Positions 10,844-20,420 of a DNA stretch of 64,000 bases are shown here, one piece after another. Under the pieces are notes generated by a model. That model was not told the DNA's origin. It saw only the letters and a list, made by a program, of their open reading frames with translations, and ran no database searches. This stretch comes from Spirochaetota bacterium (GTDB lineage Bacteria > Spirochaetota > UBA4802 > UBA5550): positions 227,022 through 291,021 of the forward strand of contig JALOTL010000001.1 of the NCBI GenBank assembly GCA_025457915.1. The letters run 5' to 3'. Position numbers and translations under genes: made by a program. The number at the start of each line of letters is the position of its first letter. Within the stretch, counting starts at the first letter, position 1.

Positions 10844-11161
10844 ATGGAAGAATATATACCCGAAAATAATCTCGTAATACTTTTTCTGCTATTCATTCTT
10901 ACCGCCGGATTATATTATTTCTGGTGGCTTGCCAGGATAAGCAGGATTTTCGGTGACGATCCAGTTATAAATATTCTTTTATCAGTTTTCACTCTTGGGA
11001 TCTGGAGCATTTATTTAAATCTTAAATATATGCAGAAATCCGAAATGCTGAACGGCAGGGACATGAAATGGTTCATGATTTTTTTCCTGCCCATATCGCC
11101 GATAATCATTCAGCATAATGTCAATGAAAAATACTACCCGGGCAGACAGGAGAAGGCCTGA
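10844..11161 (+). CDS. Small membrane protein, DUF4234-like
   Basis: 105 aa; two hydrophobic segments; YYFWWLARISRI and TLGIWSIYLNLKYMQK. Confidence 0.65.
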   Translation: MEEYIPENNLVILFLLFILTAGLYYFWWLARISRIFGDDPVINILLSVFTLGIWSIYLNLKYMQKSEMLNGRDMKWFMIFFLPISPIIIQHNVNEKYYPGRQEKA

Positions 11162-11164
11162 TAA

Positions 11165-13321
11165 ATGATTGTTAAATGCACAAATTGCGAAGCCGCATAT
11201 TCGGTTGATGATTCAAAGGTTGAAAACAAAAAATTCGCTTTCACCTGTCCGAAATGCTCAACCGAAAACATCATTGATAACAGAGTGACCGTCTCAGCCA
11301 TCGCTAGCAAAAAGGCCGCGGAAAAAACAAGGACGGCGGTCCCTGAAGATGATTTTTCAGCAATGATCGGGGAAGAACCTGGCCAGGAATCCACTTTTAA
11401 CGAACCGGAAGAAAGCGGGAGGAAAAGAGATTCGCTACCTCTTGATGATTTCGATGAAGAGTCAATTAAAAAAGATGAAGGCGAATTCAAGCTTGATGAG
11501 GGTCTGGATGATTTTGAGTTTGAAAAACCGAAGAAAGAAAAGCCTGTTCTGGATGAGCTGGAGGGCGATATTGATGAAAAGGCGTTCAAGGATGATCTGG
11601 ACATAGAAGATACTGTCCCTGAAGATAAATTCATTATGGACGAGGACATCGTCCCGTCCAAAGGGAAGGAAAACAAAAGAAGCGATACCATGGACGGTGT
11701 GGACGGCCTTCTTGATGACGAGGAACTGGACAAGATAACCGATGACCTTGATTCCCTTGAAATTGAGGCCCGTCCCGGTGACGGGAAAAAGGGCCAGGAA
11801 AAAATCGATGACTTCTCTTTTGACGAGTCAGCCGAACTGATAGAAGCCGAGCACGGGAAGGATGATGACATATTAGTTTTTGAAACCCTTGAAGATGAAA
11901 CTCCCAGGAAGCCCACCATGGCAGAGGATATCAGAACGGAAGAGGTTTTTCCTAATAAAACCGTCGAAGAGGACGACAGCACCACCATCGACCTGGATTC
12001 ACTTGATATAGATCTCGATGAAGACAAGAGCAGATTTTCCGAAGGGGAGAAGCCCACGTCGGACGATCTGGTAATCCTTGATATGCCGGATGCCGGTACG
12101 GCGGTAACCGGGGCCGAATCCGCGGGCGGCGAGGCTAAAGAGGATGACATAACTCTTGATCTGGATTCGCTCGACATACCCCTGGAAATGACCGACGACA
12201 TCAAGCAGGGCGAGATACTCGATGAAGATGAGAAGCTGACGCTTGAGGACGCTGGCCTGACTCTCGATGAATTGACATCAGATGAAATTACGAACGTGAC
12301 ACATTCGACTCACGGTATGGAGCCAGAGGAAGACATCAAGCTGACCATAGACGATATCGATCCAAGCCTCAATGTCGATAACATTGAAGGCGAAATAATT
12401 GATAATGTCGATGATCTGAAAATAACCATTGATGAGATCGATCCGGATCTCAATGTGGACAATCTCCAGGACAGAATAGCTTCGCGGCCGGAGGTGCTGG
12501 CCGGTGGAGCCGTGCTGGCTGGTGCTGCTGCGGCCGGGACAGCGGCTTTTGCGGGAAAATCCGCACCTGAAGACGAGATGGTGATTCTGGAAAGAGATGA
12601 GCTCCCGAGAAAGCAAAAAGGAAAGGATTATCCTGAGGACGAGGTCATAGATCTCACTTCTTACGAGAATGAGGTATATGATTTCGAAGAAGACGGGGAA
12701 AAGAAATCCCCGGCAAGGCATGGCAAGGGGTCCCTCACTTTCTCGATTGATTACACCCTCAAGTTTTCAAGAACGGGTGCATTCTTAAGATTCTTCGGCC
12801 TGTTTTTTCTAGGTCTTATTCCACATTTTGTAGTGTATTTCATTTATTCGATCCTTTCAGGGATACTGACGGTTCTCAACAACCTCATCATACTCGCTAC
12901 CGGCACGGCGGTTAAGGATTTTTATCTTGTCCATGAAAACACCCTCAGGTATTATCTGTCCATATATTCCTCGCTGATAGGAATTGTCGAGGAGATGCCG
13001 AGATTTGCAGGCAGGGATGATATTGATTACCCGCTCCAGATTTCGACCCACAATCCTGCAAAGCCGTCGAAACTTCTGGCTTTTCTGAGGCTAACAGGAA
13101 TAGGGATATTCATCGCGCTGCTGCCTCATTTATTTATACTGTCGGTTGCATCCATGGCGGTTCCATTCGTGTATCTCGCAGGAATCGTTTCGGTAATTGC
13201 GACTGCAAAATGGCCGCAGATGCTTTTTGATCTAATGGTAAAATACTTCAGATACCTTGCCAGGATTCTGACCTTTATGTTCGGGCTGGTGGACGAATAT
13301 CCGTCGTTTAAATTCGATTAA
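11165..13321 (+). CDS. Zinc-ribbon (MJ0042-like) protein with long acidic region and C-terminal DUF4389-like membrane domain
   Basis: N-terminal CTNCEAAYSVDDSKVENKKFAFTCPKCS; repeated LDSLDIDLDED / TIDxIDPxLNVDN; C-terminal TM region ending LVDEYPSFKFD. Confidence 0.82.
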   Translation: MIVKCTNCEAAYSVDDSKVENKKFAFTCPKCSTENIIDNRVTVSAIASKKAAEKTRTAVPEDDFSAMIGEEPGQESTFNEPEESGRKRDSLPLDDFDEESIKKDEGEFKLDEGLDDFEFEKPKKEKPVLDELEGDIDEKAFKDDLDIEDTVPEDKFIMDEDIVPSKGKENKRSDTMDGVDGLLDDEELDKITDDLDSLEIEARPGDGKKGQEKIDDFSFDESAELIEAEHGKDDDILVFETLEDETPRKPTMAEDIRTEEVFPNKTVEEDDSTTIDLDSLDIDLDEDKSRFSEGEKPTSDDLVILDMPDAGTAVTGAESAGGEAKEDDITLDLDSLDIPLEMTDDIKQGEILDEDEKLTLEDAGLTLDELTSDEITNVTHSTHGMEPEEDIKLTIDDIDPSLNVDNIEGEIIDNVDDLKITIDEIDPDLNVDNLQDRIASRPEVLAGGAVLAGAAAAGTAAFAGKSAPEDEMVILERDELPRKQKGKDYPEDEVIDLTSYENEVYDFEEDGEKKSPARHGKGSLTFSIDYTLKFSRTGAFLRFFGLFFLGLIPHFVVYFIYSILSGILTVLNNLIILATGTAVKDFYLVHENTLRYYLSIYSSLIGIVEEMPRFAGRDDIDYPLQISTHNPAKPSKLLAFLRLTGIGIFIALLPHLFILSVASMAVPFVYLAGIVSVIATAKWPQMLFDLMVKYFRYLARILTFMFGLVDEYPSFKFD

Positions 13322-13432
13322 TTACCGACCAGGATCAAAATACCTGAAGGTGATTCTTTATTTGATTTGACTTTTTTTATTAAGGGGGGAATCTACCTGT
13401 ACTGTTGACATTTCTGACATATAATAAAAAAC

Positions 13433-15202
13433 ATGTTTGTCCTTTCTCTTATATCCTTCGCCACCTCCATCCTGTATCTTTATTTTGGCTTCTATGTACT
13501 GTTACTGAACCCCAGGCTCCTGATCAACCGGCTTTTTTTTCTCATGAATGCAGGGTTTTGCGTCTGGGCATTCGGTTATACTTTTATCTTCATGACGGAT
13601 AAAACCGCGGCCGCTTTTTTCTGGTACCGCTTTTCATCGATAGGCTGGTGTCTGGTTCCGGGAATTCTTCTTCATTTTATTATTGTTTATACTGAAAGAA
13701 TCAAGCGCGGGTGGTTTTTTATCTTTCCTGCAATATATTTGCCGGGTTTGCTGTTTATATTCAGGTCTTTTACCGGTGTTCTTTATGCCGGGAGTTTCGA
13801 ATGGACTGATTCCGGCATAATAGAAAGGGGGGCTGTTGATTCGCCGTGGTTCTGGTGCTACCTCGCATACAACTTCGCGTGCCTGTCTCTGTCTCTTGTT
13901 TTCACCCTGCGGTATTACAGGTCAACCATGTCATACAGGCAGAAAAAGCAGTGTCTGCTGATAATCATATCAATAGCTCTTCCAATGCTTTTTACCTACT
14001 TGTTCAACATTGCATCAGTCGTTTATAAACTTAACATCCCTGTAATCGGGCACGTTTCGTTCGTTTTAGGGGTTGCGGGAATGTGGTACGCGATAATAAA
14101 GTATAATCTGATGGCGGTTACCTCAACCCTTGCCGCTGAAAAAATCGTAGCGCATATGATGGACCTTTTTTTTCTAACGGATCCATCCGGAAAAATAATA
14201 AGGTACAACAACCAGGTCGAAAAAATACTCGGGTATGACATGAATGAACTCGTGGGAAGCGATTTCAAAAACATAACAGCAGGCGAGCCGGCCTTTGAAT
14301 GGCAATTTGCCGGGCGGGATGCGGTTTTTAACAGGATGATGAACCTGGGAACCAGGTCCGGTCTTATCGTGCCGGTGAACATGTCGGCCTCCCTGATCCT
14401 GGATGATTTTAATGAACAAATCGGGGTCGTGATTGTCGGTCATGATATAAGGGAAAGGCTGGAGCTGGTCAGAAAAAATGAAATCATCGAACTGGAGCTC
14501 AGGCTTGCAAAAAAGATCCAGAAAAATATTATACCCTCTGTTTCTCCGGTTGTGCCGGGGATGGAAATTGCCATGGCTTACCGCCCAATGACGCATCTTG
14601 GAGGGGATTTTTATGATTTTTTAAAAGTCCGGGAATCCGATTTGCTGGGGGTTTTCATCGGCGACGTTTCCGGGCACGGTGTCCCGGCCGCATTGATAAC
14701 CAGCATGCTTAAGACCCTTCTGGATGCCTCCGGTGTTACCAGGCTTACTCCCGGTAATCTTCTTAAATTCGTGAATGCGAGCATAATCGGCCAGATGGGC
14801 GGTAATTTCCTGACGGCTTTTTATTGCATGATCAACATAAAAGAAAAAAAGATGTACTATGCCAGGGGAGCCCATGTGTACCCTTTTCTGATCCGGGACG
14901 GCGGTATCATTGAACTGAAGTCCAGGGGAGGGCTTATCGGCGTGATGGAAGATGCTGTTTTCGAAGAAAAGGAAACGGATCTGAAGCCTGGAGACAGGCT
15001 GTTTCTTTTTACGGATGGTCTTCTGGAGGCGGAGAATTCCGGGAAGGAATTTTTTTCCGAACGGCTGCCGGATCTTGTCCTTGGGGCATCGTCCGGGAAC
15101 GTCCATAATCTGGTTTCTGGAGTTATTGATGAGCTGATGAAATTCATGGGGGACAGGCATTTCGAAGACGATTTTTCCATGATAGGAATAGAAATCAAAT
15201 GA
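13433..15202 (+). CDS. 7TM-PAS-SpoIIE (PP2C) serine phosphatase
   Basis: N-terminal TM helices, PAS-like region, GGDFYDFLKV...VFIGDVSGHGVPAALITSMLK, FLFTDGLLEAEN. Confidence 0.93.
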   Translation: MFVLSLISFATSILYLYFGFYVLLLNPRLLINRLFFLMNAGFCVWAFGYTFIFMTDKTAAAFFWYRFSSIGWCLVPGILLHFIIVYTERIKRGWFFIFPAIYLPGLLFIFRSFTGVLYAGSFEWTDSGIIERGAVDSPWFWCYLAYNFACLSLSLVFTLRYYRSTMSYRQKKQCLLIIISIALPMLFTYLFNIASVVYKLNIPVIGHVSFVLGVAGMWYAIIKYNLMAVTSTLAAEKIVAHMMDLFFLTDPSGKIIRYNNQVEKILGYDMNELVGSDFKNITAGEPAFEWQFAGRDAVFNRMMNLGTRSGLIVPVNMSASLILDDFNEQIGVVIVGHDIRERLELVRKNEIIELELRLAKKIQKNIIPSVSPVVPGMEIAMAYRPMTHLGGDFYDFLKVRESDLLGVFIGDVSGHGVPAALITSMLKTLLDASGVTRLTPGNLLKFVNASIIGQMGGNFLTAFYCMINIKEKKMYYARGAHVYPFLIRDGGIIELKSRGGLIGVMEDAVFEEKETDLKPGDRLFLFTDGLLEAENSGKEFFSERLPDLVLGASSGNVHNLVSGVIDELMKFMGDRHFEDDFSMIGIEIK

Positions 15203-15203
15203 G

Positions 15204-15608
15204 TCATTTGATGATTTTAATCCAGACCTCCCTTGTCCTGGGTCCGTCGAATTCGCAAAGGTAGATTCCCTGCCATGTGCCCAGGTGCATGTTTGAATTT
15301 TCAAGGATGACGGTTTCCGAACAGCCTACGAGAGATGATTTAATGTGCGCTGGTGAGTTTCCTTCGAGGTGGCTGAATTTCATTTCATCAAGACCGAGTG
15401 AAGCGAGACCGGCAATGATGTCTTTCCTGACGGCCGGATCGGCGTTTTCATTGATCGTGACAGCTGCGGTCGTATGCGGCGTGTAAATAACGGCCATCCC
15501 GCTCAATACGTTTTTTGATCTGACAATTTTAGCTACCTCCGGTGTAATATCCACCAGTTCTTCCCTGTATTTGGTTTTTACGGTTATGATGTCCATATCA
15601 GCCTTCAA
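15204..15608 (-). CDS. YjbQ/UPF0047-family protein
   Basis: VIYTPHTTAAVTINENADPAVRKDI and SHLEGNSPAHIKSSLVG; LGTWQGIYLCEFDGPR. Confidence 0.93.
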   Translation of the reverse strand: MKADMDIITVKTKYREELVDITPEVAKIVRSKNVLSGMAVIYTPHTTAAVTINENADPAVRKDIIAGLASLGLDEMKFSHLEGNSPAHIKSSLVGCSETVILENSNMHLGTWQGIYLCEFDGPRTREVWIKIIK

Positions 15609-16542
15609 CGAATTCCCTTACGACCGTTTCAACGCTGTCAGCGAGGGTATTTAAATTATATCCGCCTTCAAGAAAAGCTATTATCCTTCCTTTTGAATGC
15701 GTTTTCGCAACATCGTGAAGCATCTTTGTAAATTGATGAAAAGATGCGGTTGTCAGCCTTATTGACGAGAGGGGGTCGGATTTATGCGCGTCAAAACCGG
15801 CTGAAATAAGAACGATTTCCGGCGAAAACCTGTTCAGCTCCGGGACTATCCTGTTCCTGAATGCGTCCAGGTATTGGTCATCTCCGCTGCCGGCACCCAT
15901 GGGTATGTTGAGGGTGAAACCTTTTCCGTCGCCGGCTCCCTGTTCGTGGGATGCTCCCGTTCCGGGGTAATGGGGATATTGATGGAGGCTTATGTACAGG
16001 ATGCTCCTGTCCTTTTCGAACGAATGCTGGGTGCCGTTTCCATGATGGACGTCCCAATCGACTATCGCTATTTTTTTTAATGAATGAACGGATTGCAGAT
16101 ATTTCGCGGAAATTGCGATGTTGTTGAATATACAGAACCCGGCAGCGTAATCGTATTCCGCATGGTGCCCGGGAGGCCTTACGGCGCAGAAACCCGCGGA
16201 AGCCTTTCCGGACATCACGGCATCGCACATATTGAGCGAGCCTCCAACCGCCATCAGGGCGACCTCAAACGATTTGCGGCAGACCACAGTATCCATGGAA
16301 TCGAGGTATCTTTCCCCTTTTTCAATTTCCTTCTCTACCCTGGTTACGTAGTGCTTCGAGTGTATTGCTTCAATGTGCCTGTAATTTGGAATGGAGGGGT
16401 GAATTTTTATCAATGAATCGTAATATTCCTGTGATTTCAGCTTTTCGTTTATCGCGGTCAATCTTTCCGCCCTTTCTGGATGGCCGAAACCGGAATCGTG
16501 TTCGAGATATATTTTATCGTATAAATATGCCGTTGTTGCCAT
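15598..16542 (-). CDS. Histone deacetylase/AcuC-superfamily deacetylase
   Basis: VRPPGHHAEYDYAAGFCIFNNIAISAKYL, IVDWDVHHGNGTQ, ISAGFDAHKSDPL, EGGYNL. Confidence 0.95.
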   Translation of the reverse strand: MATTAYLYDKIYLEHDSGFGHPERAERLTAINEKLKSQEYYDSLIKIHPSIPNYRHIEAIHSKHYVTRVEKEIEKGERYLDSMDTVVCRKSFEVALMAVGGSLNMCDAVMSGKASAGFCAVRPPGHHAEYDYAAGFCIFNNIAISAKYLQSVHSLKKIAIVDWDVHHGNGTQHSFEKDRSILYISLHQYPHYPGTGASHEQGAGDGKGFTLNIPMGAGSGDDQYLDAFRNRIVPELNRFSPEIVLISAGFDAHKSDPLSSIRLTTASFHQFTKMLHDVAKTHSKGRIIAFLEGGYNLNTLADSVETVVREFVEG

Positions 16543-16690
16543 GTCATTGCCTGATATATAATCATTATATTACTGGATTGAAAAATGTCAAGAACCTTGA
16601 CCATGTAAAAAATGTTTAAAGAAATGAGTTCTTGAAAATCATTATTGACTTTCTCGAACAAAAACATGAGCATACGCATATTTTTCAACC

Positions 16691-18427
16691 ATGATACAGA
16701 AATTTTTCATATATTTATCAGGCAGGCTTTCCTTCGGTGCCGCGATTGCAATTTTTTCGACATCCTGGTCCTGGGTAGCATCATTTTATGGATTTTTTTT
16801 CGTATTTGCCACGGTCGCGATAAAACCGGACGATCTTATAATAATCATCGTGACACAGCTTCTTGCGACCGCTTGTGCCGTGCTTTCCCACCTGGTGCAT
16901 TTCGGGCTGCTGCATAATTGGGGGCTTTCTGGATTTACCAAATCCCTCAGGCTTATAAACAAAAGCTACCGGGGAGTTTTCGATATCATCAGGGATTCAA
17001 GGTCTGACAGTTCAACACTCCTCAAGCTGTACAAATCCATCCTTTACCTTCCCATGATCAACCTTATAACGGCAGTGGCTTACGCTTATTTCGTGGTAGT
17101 AGTCCTTATCTTTCTGATGTATTATTTGAGCGGAAGCCCGGTAAATACCGCACTTACCGCGACTGGAGGCTCATTCGGTGCCATCATAATAGGATACTTT
17201 ACCTACAATATTACGGAATACCTGTCAGGGCCCTATAAGCAGCTCATCGAGGAGGAGCTTTTCAACAGGAACAGGGATTTCAGGAACAGGTATTTTTTCA
17301 GCATCAAGTACAAGTCAATATTTACCCTGCTCCTGGTATTTGTCAGCATGATCATACTCATGGTCCTGATAAGGAGCAGCGAGAAATCCATGGTGCTGGT
17401 CATTACCTTCATTGTTCTCAGCGTTTCGGCAATAGGTTTTCTGATTTTTCTTTCCCTGAACACGATCAACATATCGCTGAAAAAAATCAACAGGGCGACC
17501 AGGGAACTGGCCTCCGGGGGACAGGGATTCTATTTCCCGAGTTTTTCCGACAGGGAGCTTGTAATTTTTTCAAATAATTATAATTCAGCAGCGGTTGAGA
17601 TAAACGAAATCAGGGCTGATCTTGAAAAAAAAATCACGGAAAGGACGGAAGAACTCAAGAAAGCGTACGACAGCCTCAATTTCGTTTACAAGCAAATACA
17701 GGCGGACCTCCTGCTTGCAAAAAGAATACAGGATAAGATTATGCCGAAAGGTCCTGATAACCGTCCCGGGGTCGAATTTCTGCTGAAATATATTCCCATG
17801 AGCGATATCGGGGGGGATATTTATTGCATCGACAGGATAAGGGATGATTATTTAAGGATATTCATCGCTGATGCCATGGGACACGGGATCCAGGCTGCGC
17901 TTGTCACGATGATAATAAAAGCCGAATATGAAAAACTCAAGAAAACCGAAAAACCAGCCGCGTTCATCGAAAAATTGAACAGTTCTTTCATCAAGCTGTA
18001 TAATTCTCTCAATGTGTTTTTTTCATGCGCGGTGGCGGATCTCGATTTTAATGACAGGACCCTGGAGTATGTTTCAGCCGGACATCCCGACCAGCTGTTC
18101 ATTCGCGGCGATTCATTGGAGATACTGCCCCATACGGGGAGGCTGGTCGGAATCAAAAAGGATTCTTCATATTCAAGCATCAGGAAGAATCTTTTGAGCG
18201 GAGACAAGATTATTTTTTTCACAGACGGGCTGTACGATCAATTCAATGAAAACGAAGAAGCATTCGGCGAAACAAGAATCAAGGATATAGTATTGCGGGA
18301 AAACGGGAAGGGCATCAGTGGAATAATAGAAGCTATCTTCGGGGACCTTGCCGTTTTCATGGGAGGCGGAAGGAAGATTTCCGCGAACGATGATATAACG
18401 CTTATAGCGGTTGAAATTAAGGAATAG
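16691..18427 (+). CDS. Membrane-anchored SpoIIE (PP2C) serine phosphatase
   Basis: N-terminal TM domain, coiled coil, SDIGGDIYCIDRI...IFIADAMGHGIQAALVT, IFFTDGLYDQFNE. Confidence 0.92.
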   Translation: MIQKFFIYLSGRLSFGAAIAIFSTSWSWVASFYGFFFVFATVAIKPDDLIIIIVTQLLATACAVLSHLVHFGLLHNWGLSGFTKSLRLINKSYRGVFDIIRDSRSDSSTLLKLYKSILYLPMINLITAVAYAYFVVVVLIFLMYYLSGSPVNTALTATGGSFGAIIIGYFTYNITEYLSGPYKQLIEEELFNRNRDFRNRYFFSIKYKSIFTLLLVFVSMIILMVLIRSSEKSMVLVITFIVLSVSAIGFLIFLSLNTINISLKKINRATRELASGGQGFYFPSFSDRELVIFSNNYNSAAVEINEIRADLEKKITERTEELKKAYDSLNFVYKQIQADLLLAKRIQDKIMPKGPDNRPGVEFLLKYIPMSDIGGDIYCIDRIRDDYLRIFIADAMGHGIQAALVTMIIKAEYEKLKKTEKPAAFIEKLNSSFIKLYNSLNVFFSCAVADLDFNDRTLEYVSAGHPDQLFIRGDSLEILPHTGRLVGIKKDSSYSSIRKNLLSGDKIIFFTDGLYDQFNENEEAFGETRIKDIVLRENGKGISGIIEAIFGDLAVFMGGGRKISANDDITLIAVEIKE

Positions 18428-20420
18428 CAATTCAGGGATATCAAGGGTGAAGGAATTTTTTGGAAAAGAAGGGTGGCTGAAGGATTTTATTCCCGGATTT
18501 GAATTCAGGGATGATCAGCTCCGCATGTCAGAATTCGTGCTTGATTCCGTGGTGGATTTAAAAAATTGCATCGTTGAAGCGGGTACCGGCATTGGAAAAA
18601 CCCTGGCATACCTGATACCGGTTGTTCAGTATGCGGTTGCCAATCAAAAAAAAGTCCATATATCCACAGAAACAAAGGCCCTGCAGAAGCAACTGGTTGA
18701 GAAAGACATTCCTATCGTGGAGGGTATTTTAAAAAAATCCGGTTGCCGGGATTTCAGGCATTCCCTGTGCCTCGGCAGCTCTAATTATCCCTGCCGCAGA
18801 AGGTTTGAAGCGCTCATGTCAAGGGGCAGATACAGGGCTGAGGACTCCGGTTTCATGGGGATTCTCAAGGAACGCTTTGATTCCGATTTGGTTTTTACAA
18901 GGTTTGATGTCAGGGTCCCAGGACGAGTCTGGGGGGAAATCTGCAGGGAGAGCGATGCCTGCGGGCACCAGAGATGTTTTTTTTCGAGACGCTGCCCGTA
19001 TCTGCTCGCGAGAAAGGAATGGGCTGATTCGGATGTTCTAATAATGAACCACCACCTTTTTTTTACCAATATAGCCTCCGGCAGAAGCTACCTCCCCGCC
19101 GGCGACATTGCGGTTTTCGACGAGGCGCATTCCGTCGGGGAAATCGCGTCCTCACAGATGGGTTTTACGGCAGGCTACTTCGACCTCCTGGAATTGATGA
19201 GGATCATGACCGGATCATCGAAGCGGCGCGGTCTTGCGGATTTGATACCTGAAACGCAAAAGGCCGGCCAGGTGAAGAAACTTTGCGGGAAAATCATCAC
19301 CGAATCCGGAAAATTTTTCGAGGGACTCAGGAGCAGGCTCGGAGGGGAAAGTTATTATACAAGGATCAGGGATGCGGACGGGCGCGGGACTGCCATTGTA
19401 GGCCTCGTCAAGGACCTGATGGTGATACTCGCCGGCGTGGATGATCTCGGGGATGCCGAAGAGCACGCGAGGATGGAATTCGACATAATAAGAGGCAGGA
19501 TTTTTTTGTTCCAGGAAGCTCTCGGATCCTTCGTCCACAGGACATGCGAGGGATGGGTCTACTGGATTGAGAGGGACAAAAACGACATTCTGGGGGACGT
19601 GGTTCTCAAGGGACAGCCGGTGGACGTATCGGTGCCCATGAGGGAATCCGTATATTCATCATATGATTCCTGCGCCTTCGTCTCCGCGACAATAACTGTT
19701 GAAAAGGATTTTTCTTTTTTCGCGTCGAATCTCGGGCTCGATTCCTACAGGTCGATTTCAATAGATTCCACTTTTTCCTTCAGGGACCAGGTGGTGCTGT
19801 ATATTGACGGCGCGTCCGCATTGCAGGAAAATCCGCAGAACACGGAAAGGATAACCGGGATTTCTTCTGAGATAATAAAGATGATGAACGGCAACTGTCT
19901 CATGCTTTTTACTTCATATAAAATGCTTGGAGAGACTAGGGAACTGCTCGGGGACATGATCGACCATGAAATATACTCCCAGGACCTTTCATCCGCGTCA
20001 GAGGCCTTCGACATGTTCGTAAACGGTGAAAACTCGGTCCTGATGGGGACCCAGTCGTACTGGCAGGGGATCGACCTCCCGGGAGATTTGCTGAGGAGCG
20101 TTATCATGGTCAAGCTTCCTTTCGCTGTGCCCAATTATCCGCCCTGCGAAGCCAGGATCGAAATGATCAGGGAGGCCGGGGGCAATCCTTTCCTTTCATA
20201 CCAGGTGCCTGAAGCCGTGATAAAATTCAGGCAGGGATTCGGCAGGCTGATAAGGAGCAGGAGCGACAGGGGCATTGTTGCCGTTCTGGATTCAAGAATT
20301 CTGCATAAATCCTACGGAAGGGTGTTCCTGAAATCGCTTCCCGAGTGCAGGGTGGTTTATACGCTGGATGATCTTGCAAGGGCCTATTCGGCACTTGATG
20401 GCGTCAAAGCTTCTTTATGA
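18411..20420 (+). CDS. DinG/XPD-family ATP-dependent DNA helicase
   Basis: IVEAGTGIGKTLAYLIP Walker A, VFDEAHSVGE DEAH box, Cys cluster between them, QGFGRLIRSRSDRGIVAVLDSR motif VI. Confidence 0.93.
   Translation: MKLRNSNSGISRVKEFFGKEGWLKDFIPGFEFRDDQLRMSEFVLDSVVDLKNCIVEAGTGIGKTLAYLIPVVQYAVANQKKVHISTETKALQKQLVEKDIPIVEGILKKSGCRDFRHSLCLGSSNYPCRRRFEALMSRGRYRAEDSGFMGILKERFDSDLVFTRFDVRVPGRVWGEICRESDACGHQRCFFSRRCPYLLARKEWADSDVLIMNHHLFFTNIASGRSYLPAGDIAVFDEAHSVGEIASSQMGFTAGYFDLLELMRIMTGSSKRRGLADLIPETQKAGQVKKLCGKIITESGKFFEGLRSRLGGESYYTRIRDADGRGTAIVGLVKDLMVILAGVDDLGDAEEHARMEFDIIRGRIFLFQEALGSFVHRTCEGWVYWIERDKNDILGDVVLKGQPVDVSVPMRESVYSSYDSCAFVSATITVEKDFSFFASNLGLDSYRSISIDSTFSFRDQVVLYIDGASALQENPQNTERITGISSEIIKMMNGNCLMLFTSYKMLGETRELLGDMIDHEIYSQDLSSASEAFDMFVNGENSVLMGTQSYWQGIDLPGDLLRSVIMVKLPFAVPNYPPCEARIEMIREAGGNPFLSYQVPEAVIKFRQGFGRLIRSRSDRGIVAVLDSRILHKSYGRVFLKSLPECRVVYTLDDLARAYSALDGVKASL

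Noticed and set aside
11134-12204. 356-aa Ser-rich minus-strand ORF
   Set aside because: Mirror of the Asp/Glu-rich codons of 11165..13321 (GAT/GAC/GAG read as ATC/GTC/CTC and shifted frames); no independent support.
14621-15304. 227-aa and neighbouring minus-strand ORFs under the SpoIIE gene
   Set aside because: Fully antisense to a well-supported SpoIIE phosphatase and without domain motifs.
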